This document shows, piece after piece, positions 14,901 through 22,488 of a DNA stretch of 22,782 nucleotides. The stretch spans positions 1-22,782 of the IMG/VR virus record IMGVR_UViG_3300010354_000708; one strand, 5' to 3'. How positions within the stretch are numbered: position 1 is the stretch's first letter; every line of letters begins with the position of its first letter. This stretch comes from a virus. Position numbers and translations under genes: made by a program. A model generated the notes under the pieces. The model searched no databases, was not told the DNA's origin, and was given only the letters and a program-made list of their open reading frames with translations.

Positions 14901-17900
14901 TTCATCATTTTCGCTCGAAAATTGTGAACTAATATCATCAATTTCTAATGTTCTATTAGTTTTACATAAAATATAATCTGTAAGCCTTATGTTTTTAAAT
15001 TTTATAAATTTAGATCTATTTCCAATCGTGTCAACATCAATACCAACGTCAAAATTATTAATAGTGTCTACTCTGTTTTCTCTAATAAACATATTAATTA
15101 GAGAAGTTACTGAACCCACAGTAGTTCCTATTCCAGTTTCAGCATTTTGTAACAATTGAGTATCTGAGAAATTTTTTGTGCCGCTAATATGAACTATGCT
15201 ATTAACTGGACTTACAATTTCTTCCCAAGTTTTTGTACTTTTAACAGAATATGATAGACTTTGATAATAGTCATTGTCAGGAAGCACTTGGAAACTCTCG
15301 GAGAGTTTTCCAGTATCTGTTTGCCAGTCAAGATTTTGCAAATTAAAATAACTAACGTTATATTCACCAGAAGTAGACTGGATATTTTCTATACGTGCTT
15401 CACTAAAAGATTCTAATCCTCGTATCTTTTCATTTTTAGTTAATATATAACTTCCAGAAACTCTAATAAGATTTTTTTGGCAGTCAGTTACAATTAAATC
15501 TCTAGTAGTAAAACCATTTCCATCATCTGATGCTAATTTTTCACCGACAAAAAATGGTAAAAATCTTTGTAAACTTTCAAATTTTGGATAATTCTTATAA
15601 TTAATAATAGATGCGTAAGACTCTTGAACTGTTTTTGCTATTCCTGGATTTGTACTTAGTCCAGAAATATCAAACTCCAATTTATCGGGGTTTAAACTGT
15701 AATAATTTTTTATTGTGAAAAATTGATATCCATAATCGGAAGAATTGAATCCATCTTTTGAATCATCGTATTTTTCAATCCCCTCAACAAATATTCTATC
15801 ACCAACGGCAAATGGTGCAGAACCAAATCCAGCCAGAGGAGTTGTCAAGAAACAAGTAACGATACCTGAAGAAGAAGACTGTACTCTATCGATTGAAACA
15901 CCATTGGAATTATTGATTGCTTTAATCAAAGCAGGTTTAATTGGAAGACCCTTTGGTTCACTCTCTATTTTTACTTCAACGATTGAAGATCCAGAAATAA
16001 TTGGTCTTAAAAGTCCAGAATCTATTAATTCTCCCGTATCAGGATTTACTAGAATTAAATCTGGTACTGTAGTATAGTTTTCGCCACCATCCAAGATATT
16101 AATTGTGTCAATTGTGTTTGATGCGGATAAGTATAATAATTGTGGTATACTTGCTGTTGGTCTAATAGTCTTATCGGATGAATATTCAAATCCTTCATTA
16201 ATAATTCTACTTTGTCTTATTCTTCCTATAGTACCAGAAAGTGGTACTATAAGAGCACCCGATCCAATTTCAGATTCTACCTTATCAAAAAGTGGGAAGG
16301 TTTTGTAACCATAACCACCATTTAATAATTTTATCTTATTGATTCCACCAACTTCGGTAAGTGAATTGGTGCTGTATTCTAAACTAAAGCAATCATCGTC
16401 AGTATACGATAATTTTTCTGGAACTTCTTTTAAGAATACCGTAAATGTTGTTGTTCCGACAGAAACAATATCGTATGAACCATTATAAAGACTATTTTCA
16501 AATACAATTTCGGAATAATTTAAAACATCTGTATCTGATGTGCTAATATACCCAGATTTTTCTAAGTTGTAATATAATTTTTCAGGTAAAGAGTTTGAAT
16601 AATTTATTGTTAATGATGCAGTTGTTGTTATTCCAGCAGTTCCAATTCCATTAATAGAGAACTCACTGGTATTACCTATAGATACAAACTCTTTTCTAAA
16701 ATCTTTATCATAATATATCTTCAAATTATAACCATCTAAGGATGAATCTGATAAATCAAATACTAAATTGTTATTTTTAACAGACTTAATTTGTGGATTA
16801 ATGAGACTAAGTTCATACGTGCCAATTCCCGAACTAACAATATCTACAAAATTTGGAACAGGATTTATGAGATCATTATAAGTTTCACAAAGTTTAATCA
16901 TGTTGTCATCAATTCTATAAACAAAATAACTTTCAGTTGATAACCCAGTAGGAATAGTTCCATTCAAAGTTCTATAGACAACTTTATCACCAGTCTTAAA
17001 TTTGTGAGATGCTATTGTAATTGAATTATTTGTTGTATTAATTCCAGATGAAGTGAACTTTTTGGGGTCAATTACTATCTTTTTATTTAAATTATCAAAT
17101 TTCACAGAAACAACTGATGATGTTCCAATACCAACTGATAAATTAGGTTTAACTTTTAAATTTACAGAATCTTTTACCTTTAGATTATGTGATGTAGAAA
17201 CAGAAACTACTGATTGAATTTTATTTACATTTACTTTCAGTTGACTAAAATTAGACTCTATTGAGTACTCATTATCGTCAGTTCCGTTTGATCGTAAAAA
17301 TAGACCATTTGTGGTAGTTAAACCAACATTAGTTACAATACCAATATAATCTTTAGATTTATTAATGACATATAATGTTTCACTAGTAGTGCTTAAAATA
17401 TTAAATGCTGGACTTGATGGAGTATTAGAAACTGCTATTGGGTTTGTACTGTCAAGTCTTCTAAAAACTACTTCCTGTCCTGTTATAAATGGGTGATTTG
17501 GTAAGAAGATGCTCTGAGTTGGGACAAATGCATTGTAAGTTGTAATTCCTATAGTATAAGTTACATTTATACCCGATCCTATGGTTGTTCCTATTCCTAC
17601 AGATTTTGTTGGATTGTAATAAACTATATTATTTACTTTAGAATCAAAATAATTAGATTTTTTATTAATTACGAAAGAATTTGGAAGAAAATAAACAGGT
17701 GTAGATTGTGTATGAGCAACTCCTGAAGTAGGTCTACTTACTCTTATTGTATTGAAATTTTCATATACATTAAGAACCGAGAATATTTCATTTTCTATTT
17801 TGATACTACTACCAACTGATATATTACTTGGAACAGAAGATAATTGAATATCTGTGACTTTACCTGTTGTGCCATAATTTTCTAAATCTGCATTTAATAT

Positions 17901-20900
17901 TGCGGAATAAGTAGTCACACCAATTTGGTATGAATCATTTAAATTCAGATTTTGATTAGGTAAAGCAGATATATTGATATTATTTCTATTTGAGAATTCG
18001 TGATAGGGAGTGACGTAAACCCTAATACTATTTTCGTTTTCCCAAGTAATCACTGAGTTGTTAAAAGATTCTACTGTAGTAGAAACATTTACAATATCTT
18101 TTCCTTTTATTTCAGATACTTGAGCAGATACTCCACCACCACCACTTGAAGTATCATCAAAAACTAATGTATCATTTACAGCATAGTCTGATCCAGATTT
18201 TAGAATTTCAAATCCATTTATACTTCCGGTTGATACTGATTCTATTAAGGTCTTTTGTTCTATTATTTCATTTGATTCAACAATAAAATCATTGTCCGCA
18301 TATAAATCATTTACTTTATATGGTGATGTATTTCTTAGTAACTTAGAATTATTAAAGTCAAAAGATTGATCCAAATCAAAATTTTCTGTCAAATACTCAG
18401 ATCTATAATGATTTCCTACAAAGTAAGGGAACTTTCCGATCGAAACTAAGTTAATGTCATCTTCAGTTGTTGCAAAATATGCATATATTCCTTTTGGAAA
18501 ATCTTTAGTTTTTCCAAATCTTCCATTATATGCATCCAGATCACCACCTCCAGTATATTCATAATCTTCAATAAAATATCCTATCGGAAATTCTGAAGTA
18601 GATGGACGATTTTCAACACTAGAAATAGTGTATCCTGGTTGCAATCTTTTTATTGAAGAATTGCTATTTGTAGGATCAGAATATCCAAATGATCCATAAA
18701 TTGGATTTCCATCATATGCCCAACCAATAATATCAGAATGTGTCGTATTATTTCCAACATCATTAATATTATTTTTTATACTTTGGGAATAACCTAATAC
18801 GGCATACTGCAAATTATATTTACTTTCTACTAAAATTTCATTAGCAATATCTCTGAAGAAAGTATTTTGAATTCCATATTTGTGTGCATTGTTTAAAGTC
18901 AAATCTCTTATATTAGATTGCAGTACTGCTCCTTTACCAGATGAAACTGCAATGATTGATGTATCATCTTCGCTATATCCAATACCACCATTAACAATAA
19001 TTACATCTGATGTTTTATTATTAACTATTATTGGTCTTAAAACAGCACCACTTCCACCACCTTTAACAATTAGTTCTGGTGTTGAGTAGTATTCGATACC
19101 ACGACTTAAAACCTGAACATCAACTATTATACCATTTTCAATTCTAGGTTTAAATTTAGATTCTTTTCCATTCTTAATTATAATTTGAGGTCTTCTATGT
19201 ACATTTAAAACTGTAGATCCATAATCATTCCCTTTTTCATAAACATAAACCTGAGATATTTTTCCTCTAATAATTGGAGTTGCATTAATGACACCTTTTA
19301 TCTGAGTGCTACCAAGACCAATAGATGAATAATCTACAGATAAAACAATTTCTGGGTAACTAAAATATTGATATCCACTTCCATTAGTACCTAATTTAAC
19401 ATACTTTTGTCTGTCATAATCTAAAGAACTAGTTCCTCCCACACCAGCATTGCAAAGTCTAAATGTATCGGAGTCTACTTTTAAAATTCTATATTGAATA
19501 TTAGTTGAAAGACCCGAAACAGCAGACGTTTCGTAATTATATGTTACAAGTTCTCCGTCAAGAAATCCATGATTTTCAAATTTTATAGCGTGATCATGTG
19601 TTGATATTCCTGATGGGGAAACTGTCAAATTTCTATGTGCATATCCACTGCCACCAGTAATAACTTTAATACCTGTTAGTTTATTTTTAACTTCTGTTTT
19701 AAATTTATGAATTCCTGCATTTGCAATTGTTGTAAACCCTACAGTGTTAATCCCGGATACATAATCGGAATATGATTGATAAATTTCAATAGATGTATCA
19801 TTAATAATTTTTGAATAATATGTTGCACCATTTACCAAAGTCTTTGATTGGTCGATATCAGAACCTTTGAAAGTTCCTATTCCAATTTCATCATTATTGT
19901 TGCTATTGTAAATTATAGATTGACCATCAATCAAATTATGTACTGTTTTAAATGAGATTTTTTCATTTTCAATGTCTAATCCACCACCATTGGACAATCT
20001 TCTAGCATCAAACTCAATTTCTCTTGCATATCTTTCAATAACTGGTTCAAAACTTGCTCCAGATCCGTTCCCTCCAGTTAATGCTATAGAAACTATAACA
20101 TCAATATCAAAATCTTGAGGATCAACATATATTTTTTCTACAGAACCAATTACAACAGGTTCAATTAAAGCAGACCCATAAGATAAACTTAATAGAGGTG
20201 GATTAATAACATCATATTCACTACCACCATTGAGAACGTTAATATTTTTAATCGGACCATAATAGAGTTTATCATTAGATTTGTAATTGTATATTTCTAC
20301 ACCATTTTTTAACATTCCTATGGGTCCAGGAATTGTTTCATATTCAGTATCATCACCCAAAAACTGTGTTACTTTAAATTTCTTTAAAGACTTTTGAGGT
20401 GAAATTGTTTTAGATTTTTGAGAATATAATACAAACTTATGAGTTCCAGATACCAGTCCATTTGAAAATAATCCAAATGAAACATAATCACTCGATCCGA
20501 TCATAGATCGACTGGAATAAAGTTTTACTCTTTTTTTATTGATATCAAGATTGTCACTTGCTAAAACCTCAACATAGTAAGGGCCGATTTCTAGACCACT
20601 TATTTTAGTTTCTTCTTCAGTATAATAAAAAACTTTATCTCCCGTTATAAACGAAACGACTTCATCAAAATTAATTACGGTATATTTTTCAGTTTCACTA
20701 TCTTTTTCTTCTAAACTAGAGACAGTATAATCAAAAAGATTAGTCTCTATCTTATATGATGGTAAAGAGTTTGATGCAACATATATGTAATTTGGAAACT
20801 CAGTATACAAATTCTGTATATCTGAAGTTATTACGTTATCACCAAATTCGATAGGGACAATAGAAGATGCTGTTTTTAAGTTTCTTCTAAAATCATATTT

Positions 20901-22487
20901 TGTTGAAATATTAAGCGCATTTACATTTACATCAACTTCAACTTCTTTATCATTGATATTAGTAACTGTTATGTTTTCAAAACCAGAAATTAATTCTTCA
21001 GTGTTTCTTTGTAAAATTTCAATAGTATCTCCTACTTTTAAACTCGAAGAATTTACTCTAGATTTTGTAACTATTTTATTGCCACTAAAAAAATCTACCT
21101 GATATCTTGAACTGGTGTTATAAACCCATGTGTTTGCAAAAATTTCTTCTAATTCGGATCCCTCTTTAATGTTGTTACCGAGATTTTGTGGATATATTTG
21201 GTCTCCTGCAACAAATTCATAATTATCATCATTAAGTTCTAAATCTGATAAAACTCCGGTAATTTTAAATATAACTTTTTTAGTTTCATCTCCATCTTCA
21301 TATCCTTCATAAGTTTCATCTGAAACTAATGTGGAAGTCTTTGGAATTGTTATTGATGAATCTAAATTCACATAACACCCAAAGAATTGGTTTATACTTT
21401 TTTCCGAATAAAAAATCTCAACTAAATTGTCATAATCTGGATGAGCATAGAAAATTTTACCAGAATCAGAAAATCCGATTGTTGAATCGACAGTAATAAC
21501 TGATGTACCATTTTCTACTGAAGGTACACTAACATTTTCAATAATTTTTGTACTAGGTGTTATTGAAAAAGTTCCCGTAACATTAGGATAGGTATCGTCA
21601 TATCCAATAAAGAAATTTAATTTATAATATACTTTTTCTCTTCTTTTAATTGATTCAATTTCCGATACTGCTGCAGTTGTGGATGGATCTGTTGATTTTT
21701 TAATTGTTTGACCAGAAAGTTTGGTAATATCTCCAGATAATACGTCTACAACCGCAACATTTCTTCTAATATAACGAGAATCTGATGGTTTAATTAAAAA
21801 TTTCTCAAGATCAATTACTGTTGGGGTCTCTCCAAATAAAACATTGAAAAGAATTCTAAATGATTCTGGTGTTCCTTTTGCACTATAAAGTGTTCTTGCT
21901 TCTTTTAAAAAATTACCTACATTTAAATTCTCAGTAAATTCTACTCCTTCTAAACCAGGAGACAAACTAAATTTGATTTTCTTATAAAATTCCTGTAAAA
22001 ATAAAGAACTTAGATTCTTTATAGTTGAATTGGCATCGTGCGATGTTGCTGCAGATTGATCGAATACCAATTCTTCATAGTTTAAATCCTGATGATAATT
22101 TGTAACACCACAAAATCCTCTAATACATCCCGTAAAAGTATTTGCACTTATGCCAGTATAGGTGATAATTTCATCATCAATTTGAAGAATTCCATATTTG
22201 GATGGAAAACCCTTTGTACTAGAAACAACTATAGTATTAGATGTTGCTGTAATATCATTTTCCAGAGTTATTTCGCCTGAAATAACTTCTGACGTAAGAT
22301 TATCAAGATTTAAATATTGATCTAAATTTTCTACAAGATCAACTGATCCACCTTGATATTCTTGAGAAATATAATATTGCTTTAAAAATTCCGAAGTTTT
22401 TGGACTTTCATCTAAAATGAATTCTGGAAGTTGACTATCAATTATTTGCTGTATCTTTACTCTTTGATCAAAACCAGTTTGTATCAT
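10521..22487 (-). CDS. 7: Giant baseplate wedge protein in the gp7 position, 3988 residues
   Basis: A single uninterrupted frame encodes a protein of roughly 430 kDa, against 1032 residues for T4 gp7. The position directly between gp6 and gp8 and the conserved-looking first 290 residues (MIQTGFDQRVKIQQIIDSQL; FLQEFYKKIKFSLSPG; KGTPESFRILFNVLFGE) support a gp7-like wedge role. The rest is a beta-rich mosaic: an IDDEIITY...RG...H module (about 85-140, again near 1557-1600 and 3150-3215); HxFxTGDxVxY modules (six); GGxGY modules (several); a YHYH-like domain (about 1243-1364); a FDLSDSSL/LYYNLEKSGYIS block (about 1892-2035); two duplicated DG(S/T)D modules (about 2724-2947); two FINxxxQ modules (near 3300 and 3630); WQFGELDYID (near 3560); and the end PIVQRRGYGLRNVGPLVKKL, similar to cyanophage homologues. 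The start has GAGG seven bases upstream and lies one base past gp6. The gp7 assignment rests mainly on synteny. Confidence 0.8.
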   Translation of the reverse strand: MIQTGFDQRVKIQQIIDSQLPEFILDESPKTSEFLKQYYISQEYQGGSVDLVENLDQYLNLDNLTSEVISGEITLENDITATSNTIVVSSTKGFPSKYGILQIDDEIITYTGISANTFTGCIRGFCGVTNYHQDLNYEELVFDQSAATSHDANSTIKNLSSLFLQEFYKKIKFSLSPGLEGVEFTENLNVGNFLKEARTLYSAKGTPESFRILFNVLFGETPTVIDLEKFLIKPSDSRYIRRNVAVVDVLSGDITKLSGQTIKKSTDPSTTAAVSEIESIKRREKVYYKLNFFIGYDDTYPNVTGTFSITPSTKIIENVSVPSVENGTSVITVDSTIGFSDSGKIFYAHPDYDNLVEIFYSEKSINQFFGCYVNLDSSITIPKTSTLVSDETYEGYEDGDETKKVIFKITGVLSDLELNDDNYEFVAGDQIYPQNLGNNIKEGSELEEIFANTWVYNTSSRYQVDFFSGNKIVTKSRVNSSSLKVGDTIEILQRNTEELISGFENITVTNINDKEVEVDVNVNALNISTKYDFRRNLKTASSIVPIEFGDNVITSDIQNLYTEFPNYIYVASNSLPSYKIETNLFDYTVSSLEEKDSETEKYTVINFDEVVSFITGDKVFYYTEEETKISGLEIGPYYVEVLASDNLDINKKRVKLYSSRSMIGSSDYVSFGLFSNGLVSGTHKFVLYSQKSKTISPQKSLKKFKVTQFLGDDTEYETIPGPIGMLKNGVEIYNYKSNDKLYYGPIKNINVLNGGSEYDVINPPLLSLSYGSALIEPVVIGSVEKIYVDPQDFDIDVIVSIALTGGNGSGASFEPVIERYAREIEFDARRLSNGGGLDIENEKISFKTVHNLIDGQSIIYNSNNNDEIGIGTFKGSDIDQSKTLVNGATYYSKIINDTSIEIYQSYSDYVSGINTVGFTTIANAGIHKFKTEVKNKLTGIKVITGGSGYAHRNLTVSPSGISTHDHAIKFENHGFLDGELVTYNYETSAVSGLSTNIQYRILKVDSDTFRLCNAGVGGTSSLDYDRQKYVKLGTNGSGYQYFSYPEIVLSVDYSSIGLGSTQIKGVINATPIIRGKISQVYVYEKGNDYGSTVLNVHRRPQIIIKNGKESKFKPRIENGIIVDVQVLSRGIEYYSTPELIVKGGGSGAVLRPIIVNNKTSDVIIVNGGIGYSEDDTSIIAVSSGKGAVLQSNIRDLTLNNAHKYGIQNTFFRDIANEILVESKYNLQYAVLGYSQSIKNNINDVGNNTTHSDIIGWAYDGNPIYGSFGYSDPTNSNSSIKRLQPGYTISSVENRPSTSEFPIGYFIEDYEYTGGGDLDAYNGRFGKTKDFPKGIYAYFATTEDDINLVSIGKFPYFVGNHYRSEYLTENFDLDQSFDFNNSKLLRNTSPYKVNDLYADNDFIVESNEIIEQKTLIESVSTGSINGFEILKSGSDYAVNDTLVFDDTSSGGGGVSAQVSEIKGKDIVNVSTTVESFNNSVITWENENSIRVYVTPYHEFSNRNNINISALPNQNLNLNDSYQIGVTTYSAILNADLENYGTTGKVTDIQLSSVPSNISVGSSIKIENEIFSVLNVYENFNTIRVSRPTSGVAHTQSTPVYFLPNSFVINKKSNYFDSKVNNIVYYNPTKSVGIGTTIGSGINVTYTIGITTYNAFVPTQSIFLPNHPFITGQEVVFRRLDSTNPIAVSNTPSSPAFNILSTTSETLYVINKSKDYIGIVTNVGLTTTNGLFLRSNGTDDNEYSIESNFSQLKVNVNKIQSVVSVSTSHNLKVKDSVNLKVKPNLSVGIGTSSVVSVKFDNLNKKIVIDPKKFTSSGINTTNNSITIASHKFKTGDKVVYRTLNGTIPTGLSTESYFVYRIDDNMIKLCETYNDLINPVPNFVDIVSSGIGTYELSLINPQIKSVKNNNLVFDLSDSSLDGYNLKIYYDKDFRKEFVSIGNTSEFSINGIGTAGITTTASLTINYSNSLPEKLYYNLEKSGYISTSDTDVLNYSEIVFENSLYNGSYDIVSVGTTTFTVFLKEVPEKLSYTDDDCFSLEYSTNSLTEVGGINKIKLLNGGYGYKTFPLFDKVESEIGSGALIVPLSGTIGRIRQSRIINEGFEYSSDKTIRPTASIPQLLYLSASNTIDTINILDGGENYTTVPDLILVNPDTGELIDSGLLRPIISGSSIVEVKIESEPKGLPIKPALIKAINNSNGVSIDRVQSSSSGIVTCFLTTPLAGFGSAPFAVGDRIFVEGIEKYDDSKDGFNSSDYGYQFFTIKNYYSLNPDKLEFDISGLSTNPGIAKTVQESYASIINYKNYPKFESLQRFLPFFVGEKLASDDGNGFTTRDLIVTDCQKNLIRVSGSYILTKNEKIRGLESFSEARIENIQSTSGEYNVSYFNLQNLDWQTDTGKLSESFQVLPDNDYYQSLSYSVKSTKTWEEIVSPVNSIVHISGTKNFSDTQLLQNAETGIGTTVGSVTSLINMFIRENRVDTINNFDVGIDVDTIGNRSKFIKFKNIRLTDYILCKTNRTLEIDDISSQFSSENDERTNVANILELNSGNGYNKFLVQVRNIENNETQFSEIITINNDSDIFTLSSAEIVNDNVIVSDRLGIIETSGISSIGISTENIETGLMVVGDYVPENSIVVSIGSSFISIDNQFTNVGIATTAFTFKKLRDKLATIRGYVDEDSKFYLNFEPEDPYNSNFDIKILQDTFISKLGIGSTQSVGFVDLLSQNKIVSSGSTESVFDLNISNYSAVHSNIQLSNSDGSKMNYVEIYTSHDGTDAYISEYYFDNNNLESYNFIGSFGVSLNGGILSLKYNNTSSEEITLRSKNVGFGTTAVGEDFYRFKLPGQINGNERTVSFESTFSNISSGSTSIFVLDKELFTSAKSTIKVGFGQTSSLHQILTIYDGSDVYFTQYPFLSIGSTTGIGTFGAEVSSTDFILKFYPDASIGTNVEILSLNEYFYTELDEINTPPDLVYTPVRQSVKTASYYGINSQFVNKLDFEAKYQTQPIFVKTFDPSDSSIVSAGGTFKITNHFFSTGEELIYTPKSTFIGISSVAMGIGATENYVGVVTTILPSIVYAIKENNDTFRIATKKEYAELGIGVTFTSFGSGNAHEFEMVKKNEKSLITINNLAQYPITYSYVNHTLDGNGGQIGASSTVFALSGISSISPLDLLKIDDEYVKVENVGLGTTSVGPITFSGNVPLVEVTRGFVGSISGIHTDTTNVRVYRGSYNISGNKIYFTQPPRGNQLDLIGPPPNNLLRERATFTGRVFLRNDYTSNVVYDDISDQFTGVGHTFTLTAQGINTVGLGTSGGNGIVFINNIFQSPTTLNNSSNNYYIEEDLNVGITSITFTGITTSIENEIFISESDVNMNQLPRGGIIVSLGSTPGLGYAPLVGASVTAVVGAGGTIISVGLGTQDILGSGYRNPVSVAITESGHTGSAATITASVGPGGVLSFNVVGYGTGYVNPTINVSSPSYENLSIVGVSRLGIGATTDTGVGLLLNVEVGASSTSVGIGSTLFEVKSFNITRNGYGFRRGDVFKPVGLVTDVNLNSPINDFEITVLDTFSDSFASWQFGELDYIDSVKNYQDGQRVRFPLYYNSELLSFEIDKNDSDSQVIDLNSVLVIFINGILQKPGFAYQFDGGTSLVFTTPPKTDDDIAIFFYRGTREEDSLQIDSSETIKVGDILQLFSNNTNLNQTITQDSRIVYDISGSDKVETNLYTAQGVDAINEKPIYWTKQKVDLSINGEVVSKSRDSLESQIYPTANIIQDFSSTSTELFVDNGELFNYEDQSPIQFDVNVFTNVSVGIATTNFSTQYELLSDVSNVEGFSASIVGIETTVGIGVSLGIKFTLSRNPFTFPDIQVGYPVYIFNTKVGSGVTSIGSNDNDIVGTSTSHLNNIYKVSAFNSTLGIMTCNVHSETSYVGIATTGTIKYPVGNMSWGRLSGFSRSSSPISIGVSQYTSSIGISSETYGAGLSTYPIVQRRGYGLRNVGPLVKKLP
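13170..13440 (-). repeat. HxFxTGDxVxY-type module, copy 6
   Basis: The stretch starts KITNHFFSTGEELIYTPKS and ends FRIATKKEYAELGIGVTF then NAHEFEM. It is the copy nearest the C-terminus of a roughly 65-95-residue unit that recurs in this protein (others near 16810-17015, 17320-17505, 19360-19590, 19690-19965 and 20425-20680). Confidence 0.6.
13645..13925 (-). repeat. Internal duplication, copy B (DGSDVYFTQY module)
   Basis: This stretch of about 93 residues runs STSIFVLDKELF, then HQILTIYDGSDVYFTQYPF, IGTFGAEV, FILKFYP, ending EILSLNEYF. It aligns by eye along its whole length with copy A about 390 bases upstream in the gene. Confidence 0.7.
14038..14314 (-). repeat. Internal duplication, copy A (DGTDAYISEY module)
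   Basis: This stretch of about 92 residues runs TESVFDLNISNYSAVHSNI, then YVEIYTSHDGTDAYISEYYF, IGSFGVSL, ILSLKYN, ending EITLRSKNV. Matching positions with copy B include (S)V/IFxL, DG(S/T)DxY, IG(S/T)FG and ExxxL. Confidence 0.7.
16810..17015 (-). repeat. HxFxTGDxVxY-type module, copy 5
   Basis: The unit reads SHKFKTGDKVVYRTLNGTIP, TGLSTESYFVYRIDDNMIKL and ends SSGIGTYELSLI. It is the clearest copy: H-x-F-x-T-G-D-x-V-x-Y, then GL, then Y-x-V-x-x-(I/V)-D, then a GT(H/Y)xL/F close. Confidence 0.65.
17320..17505 (-). repeat. HxFxTGDxVxY-type module, copy 4 (degenerate)
   Basis: The unit starts FLPNHPFITGQEVVFRRLDS and continues ETLYVINKSKDYIGIVTNVG. The opening matches well; the later half is diverged. 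Confidence 0.5.
18395..18760 (-). other. YHYH-like domain inside the giant gp7-position protein
   Basis: Residues about 1243-1364 contain HSDIIGWAYDGNPIYGSFGY, RLQPGYTIS, GGGDLDAYNGRFGKTKDF, PKGIYAYFATTE and FPYFVGNHYRSE. These match the order of conserved blocks in the YHYH family (IIGxAxDGxPIYGPxGY, LDExNGRF..TPE(Y/F)P.GTYHYH, FPYxxG), but the eponymous His pair is replaced by YAYF. Metal binding by that His pair would therefore be lost; a structural role is more likely (inference). Confidence 0.7.
18900..19265 (-). repeat. Tandem GGxGY-type beta modules in the giant protein
   Basis: Residues about 1074-1196 read VYVYEKGNDYGSTVL, PQIIIKNGKESKFKPRIENG, DVQVLSRGIEYYSTPELIV, GGGSGAVLRPIIV, DVIIVNGGIGYSEDDTSIIA and SSGKGAVLQ. 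The alternation (V/I)xxGGxGYxxxPx(V/I)xxxGGxGAxxxPxIxxG is repeated nearly three times here. Further single or double copies lie near 20030-20255, 19615-19680, 18085-18225, 15950-16345, 12110-12300 and 11905-11950. Confidence 0.75.
19360..19590 (-). repeat. HxFxTGDxVxY-type module, copy 3
   Basis: The unit starts AIKFENHGFLDGELVTYNYE and continues VSGLSTNIQYRILKVDSDTF with RLCNAG, closing SGYQYFSYP. Confidence 0.6.
19690..19965 (-). repeat. HxFxTGDxVxY-type module, copy 2
   Basis: The unit starts ISFKTVHNLIDGQSIIYNSN, continues LVNGATYYSKIINDTSIEIY and closes NAGIHKFKTEV. Confidence 0.6.
20425..20680 (-). repeat. HxFxTGDxVxY-type module, copy 1
   Basis: The unit starts FDEVVSFITGDKVFYYTEEE, continues ISGLEIGPYYVEVL and closes SGTHKFVLYSQ. 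It is the copy nearest the N-terminus of the giant protein. Confidence 0.55.
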
Positions 22488-22488
22488 A

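Noticed and set aside
328-19089. Plus-strand open frames of 60-110 codons scattered across the window
   Set aside because: All but short stretches lie antisense inside long minus-strand genes, have Pro/Ile/Phe-rich or random-looking products, and lack ribosome sites; they are shadows of the real genes.
10521-22487. Possibility that the 12-kb gene is a secreted bacterial adhesin or carries an intein or frameshift
   Set aside because: It sits between gp6 and gp8, has no signal peptide or anchor, no intein motifs were seen, and the frame is continuous.
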